This document shows, one piece after another, positions 33,464 through 45,150 of a DNA stretch of 64,000 nt (positions are counted from its first letter, which is position 1; each line of letters opens with the position of its first letter). The stretch covers positions 91,135,004 to 91,199,003 of the forward strand of contig NC_052349.1 in assembly GCF_009727055.1 (NCBI RefSeq). Reading direction: 5' to 3'. The position numbers were made by a program, and so were the translations under genes. The DNA comes from Benincasa hispida (taxonomy: Eukaryota; Streptophyta; Magnoliopsida; Cucurbitales; Cucurbitaceae). Below the pieces are notes generated by a model that made no database searches, was not told where the DNA came from, and saw nothing but the letters and a program-made list of their open reading frames with translations.

Positions 33464-35427
33464 TGTTGGGGTGGATGCCCTAAAATGTCGTGTCCTGTAG
33501 TTTGTAAGTAGTTTGTACGAATGCTTGTGATATATAATATATGATATTTACTTCACTTCTTGATTTTGCTCATTTGAATATTTTATTTGCTTTACCACAA
33601 ACCAATAAACTAAAAACCGTGGTTATCTTTATGTAACTTAAGCATGTATGTAGTGACATACAAGTGGATCATGTTTTAAGTGATAACCAAAATGGTCTGT
33701 AGTATATGGATATAGAAAGGAAACCTTATCCTGGTAACGCTATGGATGTTGTCCGCTTTGTGGAATAGTTACAAGTGTTATGACTTTTCATAGATCGTCT
33801 AATCCTGATCATTTATGTAAGGGACATGTCAGCGGGGGCGTCCTATACAAAGAGTTTGTATAAGACCTAACCACGAAGTGTTAACGTCTCGTTATATAAC
33901 GTCGTTCATGGCAGAGACTTCACTTGAAAGTGATGACCATAGATAACATGACCTCAATCCTGAGTGAGTTGGGAACTCCTGCCATTGAGGATGGTTTTTT
34001 GATTTGCATAGGTGCGAGTGGCCAGGTCGCCGACTCAAAGCTACCACTTTGGGGATTCGTTTGATTTAGGAGTTGGGAACTTAGCTACACAAGATGGAAT
34101 TCACTTCTTCCCTAAAGTAGAGGCAAGTAGATAGATAGCCCCTTTAAAGACAATTCCAGGGCTTGAACGATGTGACGCCACACACCTTCTCATGGCCCGA
34201 GAGGTGTTCACACAAAATTGGTCCAGTTGTACTTACAAGCATTTGTGAAGGGTTATCATACTCATGATTGGTTATATCCGATGGACACATAAATATATCT
34301 GTGGTAAGAAGAGTTCAGTTGCCAGTCTTTAGTGGAATTTCTGAAAGTTAATGGATGGTGGATCTCGTGGCTAAAGAGTTTAATCAGCTATTCACTACCG
34401 TTGGAGCTTCGACCTATAGGTCCATAAGGTCCCCTTGGTAGCTTGGGTATAAGTTGAGAATAAGTTTTTGGGTCAGTTTGAAATGTTCAAATTGATAAGA
34501 GGGAGTTCGATTATATATGATATGATTAACTAAATGTATGAGATACATTATTTTGGAGGAATTTTGATATAAATATAATTTAGATCAAGTAGAGGAGAAA
34601 ACACTATAGTTGATATATGATATCAAACTATAGGTTATAAATATAATATGATTGTATTTATTAATTTATTAATTGGACGGTTATGAGATAATTGGCCAAA
34701 GTTTTCTTCGAAATCGTGTGATAGTGGGAAGTTCAATTCAGTTTCAGTAACTGAAGAATAAAATGAAAATAGTTTTCATTTTGCAATAGACACGTAAAAT
34801 CGTTCACGGTGTGAAAGTCTTGTATTGCTTAGTGTTGAGAGCCTATACGATAGCGCCCGCCTACTAAATGATCGCACACTCGCGTTTCCTAAACGATCGC
34901 CCACAATTTCTAAATGATCGCTTATTTTTTTACCTAGACGATCGCTTAGCAATTACTACACGATCATGTACCCTGACTTAAATGATCAAGCACCCGACTA
35001 TATGATAGTCATCCCTTTCTCCCTTGCTTGTTCATAGTACACAATCACCTTTCCTCCTCCCCTCTACCAATTCCATCAAAGTCCACCTTTTGGATTCTCA
35101 CTCCGAGAATATTGAGGGCTTTGAGTGGTGGTGCCGTCCCCGTTCCCTGTTGTTCGTGCGTTGCTATTCGTGTAGACAACTGTGGTGTTGCTGGGCGAAT
35201 GCTTGTTGGACGAGTGTGAGGAGTTTGGTCAGGTGAGACCGAGATTTTTGAAGAAAGTCTTCAACCAGTAAGTCTCTCAGTCTCTTGTAATTTATCTTTT
35301 AAAGCATGCTAGTAATTAGTGTTTCCAATGATATCTATATGTTAGAATATATGTGTGAAAACTTTGTGACAATGAATTGGAAAGATCTGCTTCTGCCCGT
35401 AGGTACTCTAGTATAAGAGTTTCTTCA
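33464..35427 (+). repeat. Copia 3' LTR of the decayed gag-pol element
   Basis: It starts TGTTGGGGTGGATGCCC and ends GAGTTTCTTCA, 1,964 bp. A block of ACGATCG-type motifs lies at 34845-35000. At 35428 the sequence changes at once into the middle of another LTR, so the element inserted into, or was joined to, that LTR. The matching 5' LTR is absent. Confidence 0.82.
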
Positions 35428-37226
35428 GAGACATACAGGTGGAACATGTTTAAGTGATAACCTAAATGGTCTATAGTAAATGGATAAAGTTGGATACTTT
35501 ATTCTGGTGACACTATGAGTATGACCCACTTTGTAGGTGTTACAATTGTTGTAAATTGCTACAAATGATATGATCCTGATCATTCATGTATAGACATGCG
35601 AGTGAGGATATTCTATACAAAGGAGTTTGTATAAGACCGGACCATAAAATTTTTAGCCTCAATATATAACGTCGTTCATAATAGAGACTTACATTCACCA
35701 TGATGACCATAGGTAACATGACCTGAATCCTGATTAAGTTGTGAACTCCTACCTATGAGAGTGGTTCTTTGATTTGTATGGGTGAGAGTGGCCAAATTTT
35801 CAATTTAACAAATTTACCATTATGAGAATTCCTCTGATTGGGGAGCTGAAAACACAACTACACAAGATGGAATTCACTCCTTCCCCGTGGTAAGGGTAAG
35901 TAGATAAATTACTCCCTTAAAAGCTGATTTCGAATCTTGAACAATGTGGCGCCACACCTTCTTCTGGCCCAAGAGGGGTTTAGTCATAATTGGACTATGA
36001 TCTATTGTTCATTAGAGGGATCAGTAGTACTTAAGAAGTTAGATATAACTAGGAGGGCAAAACGGTAATTTGGTCGAGCTATACTTATGAGCAATTTGTG
36101 AAGGGTCATCGTACTATTTATTGGTTATATCCAATGGACACAAAAATATATCTGTGGTGCAAATAGTGCAACTGTCAGTCTTTAGTGGAGTGCCCGACAA
36201 TTAACGGATGATGAATAATGTAATTAAAGAGTTTAATTAATTATTCATGTACCGTTGGAGCTTCAAGCTACAGGTCCATGAGGTCCTCTTGGTAGCTGAA
36301 TAGGATTAATTGAGAATCAGTTTTTGGATTAATTTGAATTGTTCAAATTAATAGAGGGATTTAATTATATATGGTTAATTAAGTTGTTTCAATTATATGT
36401 GATATAATTGTCATAATATATTTGATACATTATAGCTTAATGAAAGGAAATAAATATTTGAATGAGATTCAAATATAGTTACTATGAATTGGATTCAAAG
36501 TTGTTAAATTTAATATAAATATTATTTATATTAAATGCCATATAAAAGAGAAAAGAAACTATAGTTTATATTGTATGTGATACAATATTAAAGTTATAGG
36601 TTATACGTTATATTTGATATAACATATTATTATATATATATATATATATTGATAAGTTAGTTATCATATTTATATTATTATTATTATTATTATTATTATT
36701 TTAATAATAAGGGGGTGAGTTACAACTCTCTTCCCTTTCTTTTCACTCCACCCACGTGGTGGTTAGTTTTGGCAAGTAGAAAAGAAAAGGTTTCTTCTTC
36801 TTCTGGCTAAGGCTTGTCAATCAATTCTTAACAGTGTGAGAAAACAACAGAAGTGTTCTGCGTTTTTTGAGAAAATTTTCAATCCTTCCCTCTCCATTAA
36901 GTTTTTCCTTAAAATCCAAAATAGCCAGAGCCCACCACTTCTGGGTTCTCACCCTGAGAATACCAAGGAAACATTTGTGGTAGTGTTCGGCTTTGTTCGA
37001 GGTTAATCTTGAAGAAAGTCTTCAAGTTGTTCGTGAACTATTCGAGGGAAAACGTGAAGAAAGGTCTTGAAAGGTGAGGTTTCTTGAACCCCTTTCTTTA
37101 GCATGCTATAATTTAGAATTAAATGCATATCTTATTACTTGTTTACTGTAAAATTTTATATTCAATAAAAATGAAATTTGGTCGATCCACTTCCGCTCAA
37201 GGTTCTCTGTCGTTAGAGTTCCTTCA
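35428..37226 (+). repeat. Copia LTR lacking its first ~170 bp
   Basis: It opens GAGACATACAGGTGGAACATG, an internal LTR position by comparison with 33650-33670, and ends GAGTTCCTTCA at 37226. It contains (TA)n at 36631-36649 and (TTA)n at 36677-36712. Close relatives are the LTRs at 56476-62260 on the other strand. Confidence 0.75.
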
Positions 37227-37417
37227 GATCACCTAGTGAGACAGGACTATGGGTTGTATAACCTAGGGCAAGTGGGAGAAAAACCCATGGGTATGTGATA
37301 CCTAAAAGCAAACCATGGGTATGTGATGCCCTATTTTATTGTATTTATCTGTAAAACTTAAAAACTCAATGTATTTATATGCATGTTACCGCTGGAGTTT
37401 TAGTCCAAGTGGGATTT
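37227..37417 (+). other. Copia internal remnant with polypurine tract
   Basis: The stretch contains GGGCAAGTGGGAGAAAAACC and ends CCAAGTGGGATTT just before the next LTR. AACCATGGGTATGTGAT occurs twice. No primer binding site follows the preceding LTR, so most of the internal region is gone. Confidence 0.65.
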
Positions 37418-39215
37418 TGTTGGGTTTTATGTCCTAAAACTCGTGGTTTGTGAACAATAAACTCATTCTGTAAATTGATAAAGTTATTGAATATATGAAT
37501 TGCTTATTTTGTTTTAGAAATAAATCCAATAAACTAAAAGATCCATGACTATTATATGAGTATTTGAACTTTATGTGGAGACATAAAAGTGGATCAGGTT
37601 CGAGTAAATAGTCAAAATGATCTATAATATACAAATAAGATTGGGTGCCTTATTCTAGTAACACTATCGGTTGTAGTTGTTATAAGGAGTTATAAAGTTC
37701 TACAAATGAAGTGATCCTAATTCATTCATGTGGTGACATGAGGAGTGGGGACGTCATATGCAATGAGTTTTCATAAGATCGGACCAAGAAATAAGTCACT
37801 CTTACTTTATAACGTTGTTTACTATTTAAGACTGACTATTTCATAACGATGACCTAGGTAACTTAATCTTAATCCTGAGCTAACTATGAACTCTTGTTTA
37901 TTCAGGATTATCTTTAGATTTGCACAGGTGAAGTTTGGCTCAATAGCGGCGACTCAATAAGCCTCCCATTTCAGAGGTAAGACCGGGTAGATAGCTGGGG
38001 ACATAGAGTGCAAGATGAAATTCACTCTTACCCGCTTTTAGGGATAGTAGAGAGGTTGTTCCCTTAAGTGTTGATTCCGAGTCTTGAACAAGGGGCCCCA
38101 TCCTCTCATTGGCCCGAGAGGGATTTTGTTTGTTGATTGGATCACAAACAAATTGTTCATTAGAGGATCAGTGGGACTTAAGAAACAAGAGGTAATCTCG
38201 AGGGTAAAACAACCTTTTGACCCAACCATTATTACGAACAACCTATGAAGGGTTATTAATCATGGTTATATCGAGTGGACACAATATATCTATAGTGAGG
38301 AGAGTGCAACTACTGAGCTTTAGTGGAGTGACCCGGTAGTTACGAATGAGGGTTAATTCGATGTCAAATGTTTAGCCAATTAATCTCGTTAGAGCCTATG
38401 ATTTGTAGGTTCATTAGGTCCCCTATTAGCTCACAAATGGATTAGCCTTAGAATAGTGTGATAAGTTGATTTGAAACGTTCAAAATCGAATTAAGAAAAT
38501 TAGTAATTATATGTGATATAATTACACATTTAATTTTGAAATTAAACATAATTGGAGAATCGATTAATATACAAATATGATTTAAATATTAATTTCATGA
38601 ATAGGGATTCATGGTAATGGAATTGGTGGCAAATTAATTTGATATTTGATAATAAATTAATAGAATTAATTATTATTTATTTATTTTATTAGAAAATTTG
38701 ATTATTGAATTATTTTTTTGTAAAATTAATAAAATTTCAATTTTAATTAAAAAATTAAAATTGAAAAAAATTTTGATTTTGAAATCAATTTCAAAATCAA
38801 AAGGGAAATTGAAAATTGAGAAAAATCCCAATGTGGGATTTTTCTCACTTTCAAGCAATGGGATTTTTCTCACTTTCAAGCAAGAAGGTTAGTCACTTTC
38901 TTGCACATAATTCCACCACCAAATTCAAAGAGTAGCTGGAATCATTTCAATTGATCAGTTTGCAAAAGAGTCATATAATAAAACCACTCTTGATTGAGTG
39001 GAAAAAGGCATGCAATTTGCTAAATTGCCGAGTGTTTGAAAGTTGAAGAAGTTATTCTTCAACAAGTTGAAAACCAGAAAACTTCTCCTCTAATTTCCCT
39101 AAGTTCAAGCTTGTTTTGAGTCTCACAACTCAATCTAAGGCTCCTAGAGAATAGTAAAGAAGCTCTAGTGGTGGTCCACAACTTTAATTGGAGAAGATTG
39201 TAGCTCAAATTCGTG
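37418..39215 (+). repeat. Copia LTR, 3' end lost
   Basis: It starts TGTTGGGTTTTATGTCC. Its 3' part matches the LTR at 25165-26972 (CACAACTCAATCTAAGGCTCC, GAAGATTGTAGCTC), and the match fades near 39215, before the canonical end. The AT-rich middle (38470-38800) gives chance frames only. DNA from about 39216 to 39283 looks like the end of an intron of the following PMD gene. Confidence 0.7.
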
Positions 39216-39283
39216 TTTGATTATTTTATTCACATTTTTATTGTATTTGTCTTTAATATTCTCTAATATAATATTTTGTGTTT

Positions 39284-40180
39284 CAGGTTATTTGGGAACC
39301 GTACAAAATTATTGTGCATACTTTGCCTAATTTTTGTACGAATGGTCAAAACATATGGCGGACGATGAGTCCTTTCATATGTTTTCACATTGGTGAGTGG
39401 CATCTTCCTGACAGGGTGATGAGACAATTCGGTTTTCAGCAGGATATCCCATCGCCTTGTAATACTGAACCCGTACTGCATGATATTGACCTAAGAATTG
39501 GAGATTGGTCCAAAAAAGTTGCACATTTGGTAGTGCAATGGCACTATCGTGCAAGGTTTATTGCAGTGGGGGTTTCTCTTGAACAGTTTGACACAGATGT
39601 CACTCCAGAATATATTCATTGGTATAATAATATCACAAGGCGCTAACATCCATCATTCGGGAGCAGCTTGTGGTCATCTGGTAAATGAATGAATATTATC
39701 TAATTTTTTTAATTTATATTTATTTTAAATATTGTCTAATTGTTTTATAATTCACAGAGATCGAACAACAGTAGGCTCCGCGAGGTTGCGAATGATCCGA
39801 ACCAGGTTCTTGCTATATGTAGTGACAACCAAAGCTATATGAAGGAAATTCATTATATGTACGATATACCTATTGTTCCTCCACCAGCTCCTAGACGTAG
39901 AGGACCTGTTTGGGAAGAGGATGAGTTTGATGAGGTTGAACATAATGTGGAAGAGTTGCCCCTATGACGCAGACGCAGAGTCAAACTGATTATGTTAGTC
40001 CGATGATGATGATGCCAGCATTTGGTTCAGAACATTATGACTCAGAGGCTGGTCCTTCGTCTTCATACGTACATGGACATGGTCGGGGTCGTGGAGAGCA
40101 TAATGAATATTTATATTATGAAGCGCCTACAGAGGTACCAGAGCAAGATCAAGAAGAACCCGAGCAACCTTAAGTTCGAA
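39284..40180 (+). pseudogene. MAIN-like plant mobile domain gene, C-terminal part
   Basis: A TTTGTGTTTCAG splice-acceptor-like sequence ends at about 39283, and coding sequence follows: VIWEPYKIIVHTLPNFC, IWRTMSPFICFHIGEWHLPD, then RQFGFQQDIP and YIHWYNNITRR. These match the conserved C-terminal half of the MAIN/MAIL-type plant mobile domain. A stop follows at about 39644, then a typical short intron (GTAAAT near 39681 to TTCACAG near 39757) and a second exon with a proline/arginine segment (PPPAPRRRG). A shift near 39966 leads to a Gly-Arg and Glu-Gln-rich tail. The N-terminal half is missing. It is of another PMD subfamily than 21943-25040. Whether it was a host gene or transposon cargo is unclear. 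Confidence 0.72.
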
Positions 40181-41860
40181 ATCGATGACGTCCGCCTTGT
40201 GGGACACATTGATTTTTGTAATTATTTTTATATAAATGAGATATTTAATTTACATTTTTTTATTTTTATGAGTTTTTTTTTAATTTATTCTTTTTAGATT
40301 TTAAATAAAATAATAAATATTTTTAGATTTTTTTTTTATAAAATGGAAAATTAAAAAAAAATGATTAGAAAGAAGAAGGTGGAATGTGTAATAATTAAAA
40401 AGGAAAAAAAAAGAGGAAATTTGTACGGTATTCTCGCTCTCTATCAAAATCTCGCTCTCACTCACATTCATGCTCACGCTCTCGCTCATAATCTCGCTCT
40501 TGAATGTGATTGGGAAGTTCAATTGCAAAAATAAGGAGATTCATTAGCTCGTTATTTAGTCAGACTTGCTGAGATGACAGAATCCGTTTGAAAACAACAA
40601 TATTTTCCTTAAAAAAAAAGAAGGTCGAGGGTTCAAAATTCGACCTATTTAGGTCGAATTTTCAACCCTCGACTTATTTAAAACAACAATATTTTTACAA
40701 ATAGTTTGAAAACAACAATATTTTCCTAAATAGTTTCTAAAAGCCTTTTAATTTTTCCGACTTTGGGCTTGTGGCACAACGTACGATCATACCTAGGACA
40801 ACAATAATAAGGTTTTTATTAATCCATATTAAAAATATTCTTCATATTTTTTTCTTTTGATTTTTATTTAAGTTATTATTATTTTTTTATTTTATGTTAA
40901 GAAGAAGCCTCAATGGATTTTTTTTTGGAATAAAAAAGAAAACAAAATGGACCTTAATGAAACGATGAACTTAAAAAAAAGATTAAAACGAAAATTCTGG
41001 AGGAAAAATTTAAAGAGAAGACAAACCTAAATGAATAAAAGTTCTTTTTAGGACGGTTGAGATTCTTATTCTTCTCGAACAAGTAATAAAAAGAAAATTC
41101 ACGCTTTTTTTTTAATAATTCATAACTCAATTTTTAACTTAAAAAATTCTAATTAATCTAATTTTAGAGTAACAACTGTCAAACCATTTTATTTTTTGTT
41201 TTTAAAAATCAAGCTTACACTGTTTTTACTTCAAAAATTCTTCTTTTATTATTTTCTTTTCATCAATAATTTAAAAAATCAAGCTAAATTCTAAGAGTTA
41301 GAAAATATAGTCTTCAAAAAGTTATTTTTATTTTTGAAATTTAACTAAGAATTCAACCATTGTACTTGAAAACAGAATAAATGTAGATGAAATAGGTTTA
41401 ATTTTAAAAAAATAAAACCAAATGATAACCAAACGAGCCTTAACTATTTAAATTTGGGATTGATAGTTTGCATTGACTTGATAAAAAAATGAACCCATTT
41501 TTATTTAAACACTTTTAATAAAAAGATTAAAGTGACGAACAAACACTACAATATTTTACAAAATAATTTTTTTTTTAAATTAAACGCGTGAGAATGTATT
41601 TCAAAACACACCCTAAAAATGTCATAAAAATACATAAAATAAAATAAATGAAAAAACTTTAGGCGCGTGTGGCACACATCCAGAATGGGGCGTGAGAAAC
41701 TTCATTAAGTTTCGGAAGCCCACAGCTATTATACACACTACTTAAACCCAACCTGTTATTAATCCCACGCACCCAATGACCGATTTACATTAGGTTAACA
41801 TTCCGAATTACCCAGTTACCCTCAAACAGTCTCTTAATCACACCCCTACCCTTTCTCTCC
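40181..41860. other. AT-rich intergenic region upstream of the host gene
   Basis: No gene seen. It holds a degenerate CTCGCTCT-rich stretch (about 40430-40505), a long inverted repeat (40624-40673) flanked by three copies of an AAAACAACAATATTTT motif (40590-40731), and poly-A/T runs. From about 41660 the sequence becomes more balanced, as expected for a proximal promoter. Confidence 0.7.
40624..40673. repeat. 22-bp inverted repeat with 6-base loop
   Basis: Arms 40624-40645 and 40652-40673 pair at 21 of 22 positions around TATTTA. Core arm sequence is GTCGAGGGTT. It lies 1.2 kb upstream of the TATA box at 41862. Similar GTCGAGGGTT-type hairpins are, to my knowledge, scattered in cucurbit genomes; this may be a small non-autonomous element. 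Confidence 0.75.
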
Positions 41861-41861
41861 C

Positions 41862-41869
41862 TATAAATA
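41862..41869 (+). promoter_or_regulatory. TATA box of the serine-rich protein gene
   Basis: TATAAATA sits 160 bp before the ATG in CCTATAAATACCTCC, a textbook plant TATA context, preceded and followed by pyrimidine-rich (Y-patch-like) DNA. Confidence 0.8.
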
Positions 41870-41983
41870 CCTCCTCACATCCCTTTTTATTCGTTTTGCT
41901 GATTTGCGGCCCTCTGAAAATTTTGGCGCCTCCGCAAATATCAAAACCCTTCGTCTCTAACCTTTTTCCTTCTTCTCCAAAAC

Positions 41984-42008
41984 CTCTCTCTCTCTCTCTC
42001 TCTCTCTC
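41984..42008 (+). repeat. (CT)n tract in the 5' leader
   Basis: An uninterrupted CT run starting 45 bases upstream of the start codon. CT microsatellites in 5' leaders are common in plant genes and can affect expression; length variation between accessions is likely. Confidence 0.9.
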
Positions 42009-42028
42009 ACTTCACCGCCTGCAAATCC

Positions 42029-42658
42029 ATGGCTTTTTCGTTCGGAGCCAAATCTCGAAAATCCGCCTCATCCTTGCCGTCGCGAGGCTACATTTCTTCT
42101 CCGTCGGCTTTCGCTTCGTCGAGTACGGCTTTCATGTCTCGACCGTCGTCTACGGCGCCTGTCGCAATGTATAGAAAATCTCCTTCTTCGTCTTTGTCTC
42201 CGTCGTCGTCGGCGGTATCGTCTGTGAGATTTCAGATTGATCAGAGATCGGCATCTCCTAGCCGTTCGATTTCGGTTCAGAAGAATCGCGACAGGAATGC
42301 GAATGCGGTGCCGTCGAACAAGAAGAAAACGTGCATGTGTTCTCCGACGAAACATCCAGGCTCGTTCAGGTGTTCTCTCCACAAGAATTCGAGGCAATCT
42401 GTAAATGTCACGAATCGCAGCCAATTCCAGAACCGATCGTTGAATATCCGGAGATCCGCAATGACGAATTCGCTAGTGAGAATTGGATGCGTAGAAGGTG
42501 CTGACCTCGTGAAAAGAGTTTTATCGGCTTTGATTAGGCCTTCTTCACATCAGCAGCGGCGGCGATCAGCTTTTCAGCCTAGACCTAGCCGTCTATCAGT
42601 CATGTCAAGAGCAGAGGAGGAGGATCAGGAGGACCAGCGGCACATTTTCCAACCATAA
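42029..42658 (+). CDS. Serine-rich protein of the At5g11090/At5g25280 type, 209 residues
   Basis: A single-exon ORF starts at ATCCATGGC, the first ATG after the TATA box and CT-rich leader. Residues 1-85 are Ser-rich (many Ser/Arg-Ser pairs) and probably disordered. Residues 102-115 hold the family signature CMCSPTKHPGSFRC with its three Cys, followed by SLHKN; 141-153 RRSAMTNSLVRIG; 160-179 a basic amphipathic stretch starting LVKRVLSALI; 182-193 FQPRPSRLSVMS. These match plant serine-rich protein-related genes of unknown biochemical role. No signal peptide or membrane segment. GC content and codon use differ sharply from the AT-rich surroundings, and there is no stop or shift, so this looks like a live host gene. 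The acidic end (EEEDQEDQRHIFQP) is less familiar than the rest. Confidence 0.9.
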   Translation: MAFSFGAKSRKSASSLPSRGYISSPSAFASSSTAFMSRPSSTAPVAMYRKSPSSSLSPSSSAVSSVRFQIDQRSASPSRSISVQKNRDRNANAVPSNKKKTCMCSPTKHPGSFRCSLHKNSRQSVNVTNRSQFQNRSLNIRRSAMTNSLVRIGCVEGADLVKRVLSALIRPSSHQQRRRSAFQPRPSRLSVMSRAEEEDQEDQRHIFQP

Positions 42659-44369
42659 TCATTCACTGCGAACTGCTTTTTTTGTCCATAGCGACGATGA
42701 GCGGCTCACCAAAAGAAGGTCACTATTTAAAACTCACCATTACGAATTCTGCTTCCATTCTGTGATTCACAAACTTACAAAAGAGTCAGTTATCATGCAC
42801 AAACACATCCATAGACGAATTTGAGAAATTTACAGTGACTGAATATTGGTGTTCCTCCTTCATTCGAGAAGTGTTGCAACTCGAACTGCTGCTTGGATAT
42901 GATGATTAGAATTTGGGATGAATTTTAATTGTGTTTTGAATTTAGAGTAAGTAAATTTGTGATTTGGAGTGTATAGTTGTGAAGATGGAGATATCAATAG
43001 AGCTATTAAAGTCTTTGAGTTATTTGAAACAGCCTTAGTGTCAAATTTGTTAACTTTACTCTTTATTAAAGATTATGTTTCTCAGTTTTTTTCTTTGATA
43101 GGGCTGAATATGATCAATTCTTTGTATAAATTTGATTTGAAGATTGTATGTGTAAATATTTAATACAGAATTTACTTACAAATTAGTATTGCCTATGTAC
43201 ACTCTTATTTATTTTGATAGATTATTTAGTCATTGAAGCCATCAACCCCAAATCTTTGCCAGGGTTGAATTGTATCAATTTGCATTGTCAATTTAGACTC
43301 CAAACATGACTATAAATTTAATCAAATATTGCAATTTTTACTTCTCCACTAATTACCCAAATTTTTAAACAGCATAAATGTTTTTTCTTGAACTCATTAG
43401 TTTTAATAAAATAAAGTTCTACAAGGAAATAACTCTGATTATTAATTATCCAATAATTTTGCCAAAATTCATACTTCATAAGAGAAAACTTTACTATATT
43501 TTTTTACCATCGAATTAAGTAAATAAAAATACTTAGGAAAATATTTTAAGTAAATACTTATGATATTTATATATATATTTTTCCTTATAAGTAAATATAG
43601 TTTCTTAGGAAAATATTTTAACAAATATATGAGAATATCATATATATATAGAGAGATGGGACATATCAACCTTTAGGTTTATTTATTTATTTAAGTAAAA
43701 CGGTTTATACGCCGGAGTGAATATCCAAATTTGAAACCTTATTTTCTCCGTACTGCCGCAACATATCATATACAAATAAATTTTTTTTAGAAAAAAGGAT
43801 TTTTATACCCTTAAATTAGTGTATCTATTAAGACTCTAAACCAATATTGTTTGAGGTGTCAAGACTGAAGTTGGTGCAAATTATTTTGTGGATGCAGGCA
43901 GGTAGTACACAAACGTGAGATTAGACTTAAAAAATCATATTCTAAATTAGGTAAGAAAACTTCGATTCTCTAATTCCATAATCTATCTATACTAATCTAA
44001 AATGGCTATGTGAAAGAAACATTTGATTTTCTCTTTTGTCCCTTCTGATTGATGGTCATGGAACATTTTACATAATTTCACATTTAAATTATTAAAAAAG
44101 TCTCATTTTATCTCTAAAAATAATATTCTATTATCTAATCTCTTATTCAAAATCATTTTTTAAATCACATTTTATCTCGAATATCTACTTCAAATTAAAT
44201 AAGTATAAAAAAAAATTAAAAAATAAAATCAAATTATGATTTGAGATCTATATATCTATATATCTATATATATAGCTAATTTCAACCTATCATTTTCCAC
44301 ATTGTCTCTCTCTCTCCTTTTTTTTTTTTTTTAAATTTTTTAAACAGATCACTCTAACTTCTTTGCTTT
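42659..44369. other. 3' untranslated and intergenic DNA
   Basis: Downstream of the stop about 500 bp could be 3' UTR, but no polyadenylation site can be fixed. CTTAGGAAAATATTTTA occurs twice (about 43532 and 43604). TCTATACTAATCTAAAATGG at about 43986 resembles the 5' start of some plant Helitrons, without a matching 3' end. A TATATC repeat (44246-44275) and poly-T follow. Confidence 0.6.
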
Positions 44370-45150
44370 CTTTTTCAACAACTCTTTCTCAATGTTTATT
44401 TTTCAGTTTAATTTCTCTATTTCAAACATGAGATAGATATTAAATTCCTCTTCATGTAATGAATGTAATAAACATTTTCAAGTAAAATGAATCTATCTTC
44501 AATTAATAACTTCTTATCTCCCATTACTTTAGTTAAGACAACCTCCCCGATCCCTACTTTAAAGGTTGTTTCGCTTTCTGTAAGCTGTCTCTAGGAACTA
44601 GTTTCCTAAGTGAAAGCACAAATGTGATTAATGACACCTGAATCTAATATCTAGGTTAATTTATCATTTTCCACTAAACATATCTCAATGATAAGTAAAT
44701 CATTTTTACTTTGTTGTACTTTCTTAATTTCCCCATTTTTGACATTCGTGTTTATTACTTTCAACATATCCATAACTTGTTCATTAACAGAGGTTCTATC
44801 CTTTATGTCATGGTTATAAACATCTCCAAGAATATCGTTCCTGACATTTTTTCAAACAATGTTTGTAACAATTTCATGATTTCTTTAGTAGAAATCAGGT
44901 TCTTGAATTTCTTAGCTAGTATATCGGATATATTTGCTAGGATACAGATTCGAGCCTTTTCCTTTGCCTTAATTCATCTGTCATATGCATTTCAAACTCT
45001 TTGGTTTGTAGATGAGCTGGGAGATAGAGAACATTCCTTCGTTAAAACCAATTTTAAATCATCATCTGCTTGTATTGCATTTATATTCGATGTTGAAAAA
45101 TGAAGACTATTAAACTTGTCGAAAGAGAGTAATTTAGAAGAATTCGACAT
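44370..45150 (-). pseudogene. Copia gag-protease fragment
   Basis: From a minus-strand ATG at 45150 the frame begins MSNSSKLLSFDKFNS, like plant copia Gag of the UBN2 type, with AIQADDDLKLVLTKECS corresponding to VVNDLEFVMVEDCPQ in the element at 5548. A stop follows SSSTNQRV. Further fragments read ILANISDILAKKFKN, then a jump over the Gag core to EICLVENDKLT, ILDSGVINHI (protease, Asp-Ser-Gly kept) and ESETTFKVGIGEVV, ending near MKRNLISISCLK at about 44440. Thus the same internal part (Gag core and zinc knuckle) is lost as in the first element. Integrase and reverse transcriptase are absent. Confidence 0.72.

Noticed and set aside
42068..42424. 118-residue Arg-rich ORF on the minus strand
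   Set aside because: It is the mirror of the Ser-rich coding sequence on the plus strand (TCG/TCT codons read back as CGA/AGA) and has no family signature.
43986..44010. Helitron 5' end (TCTATACTAATCTAAAATGG)
   Set aside because: Resemblance only; no 3' hairpin and CTRR end found downstream.
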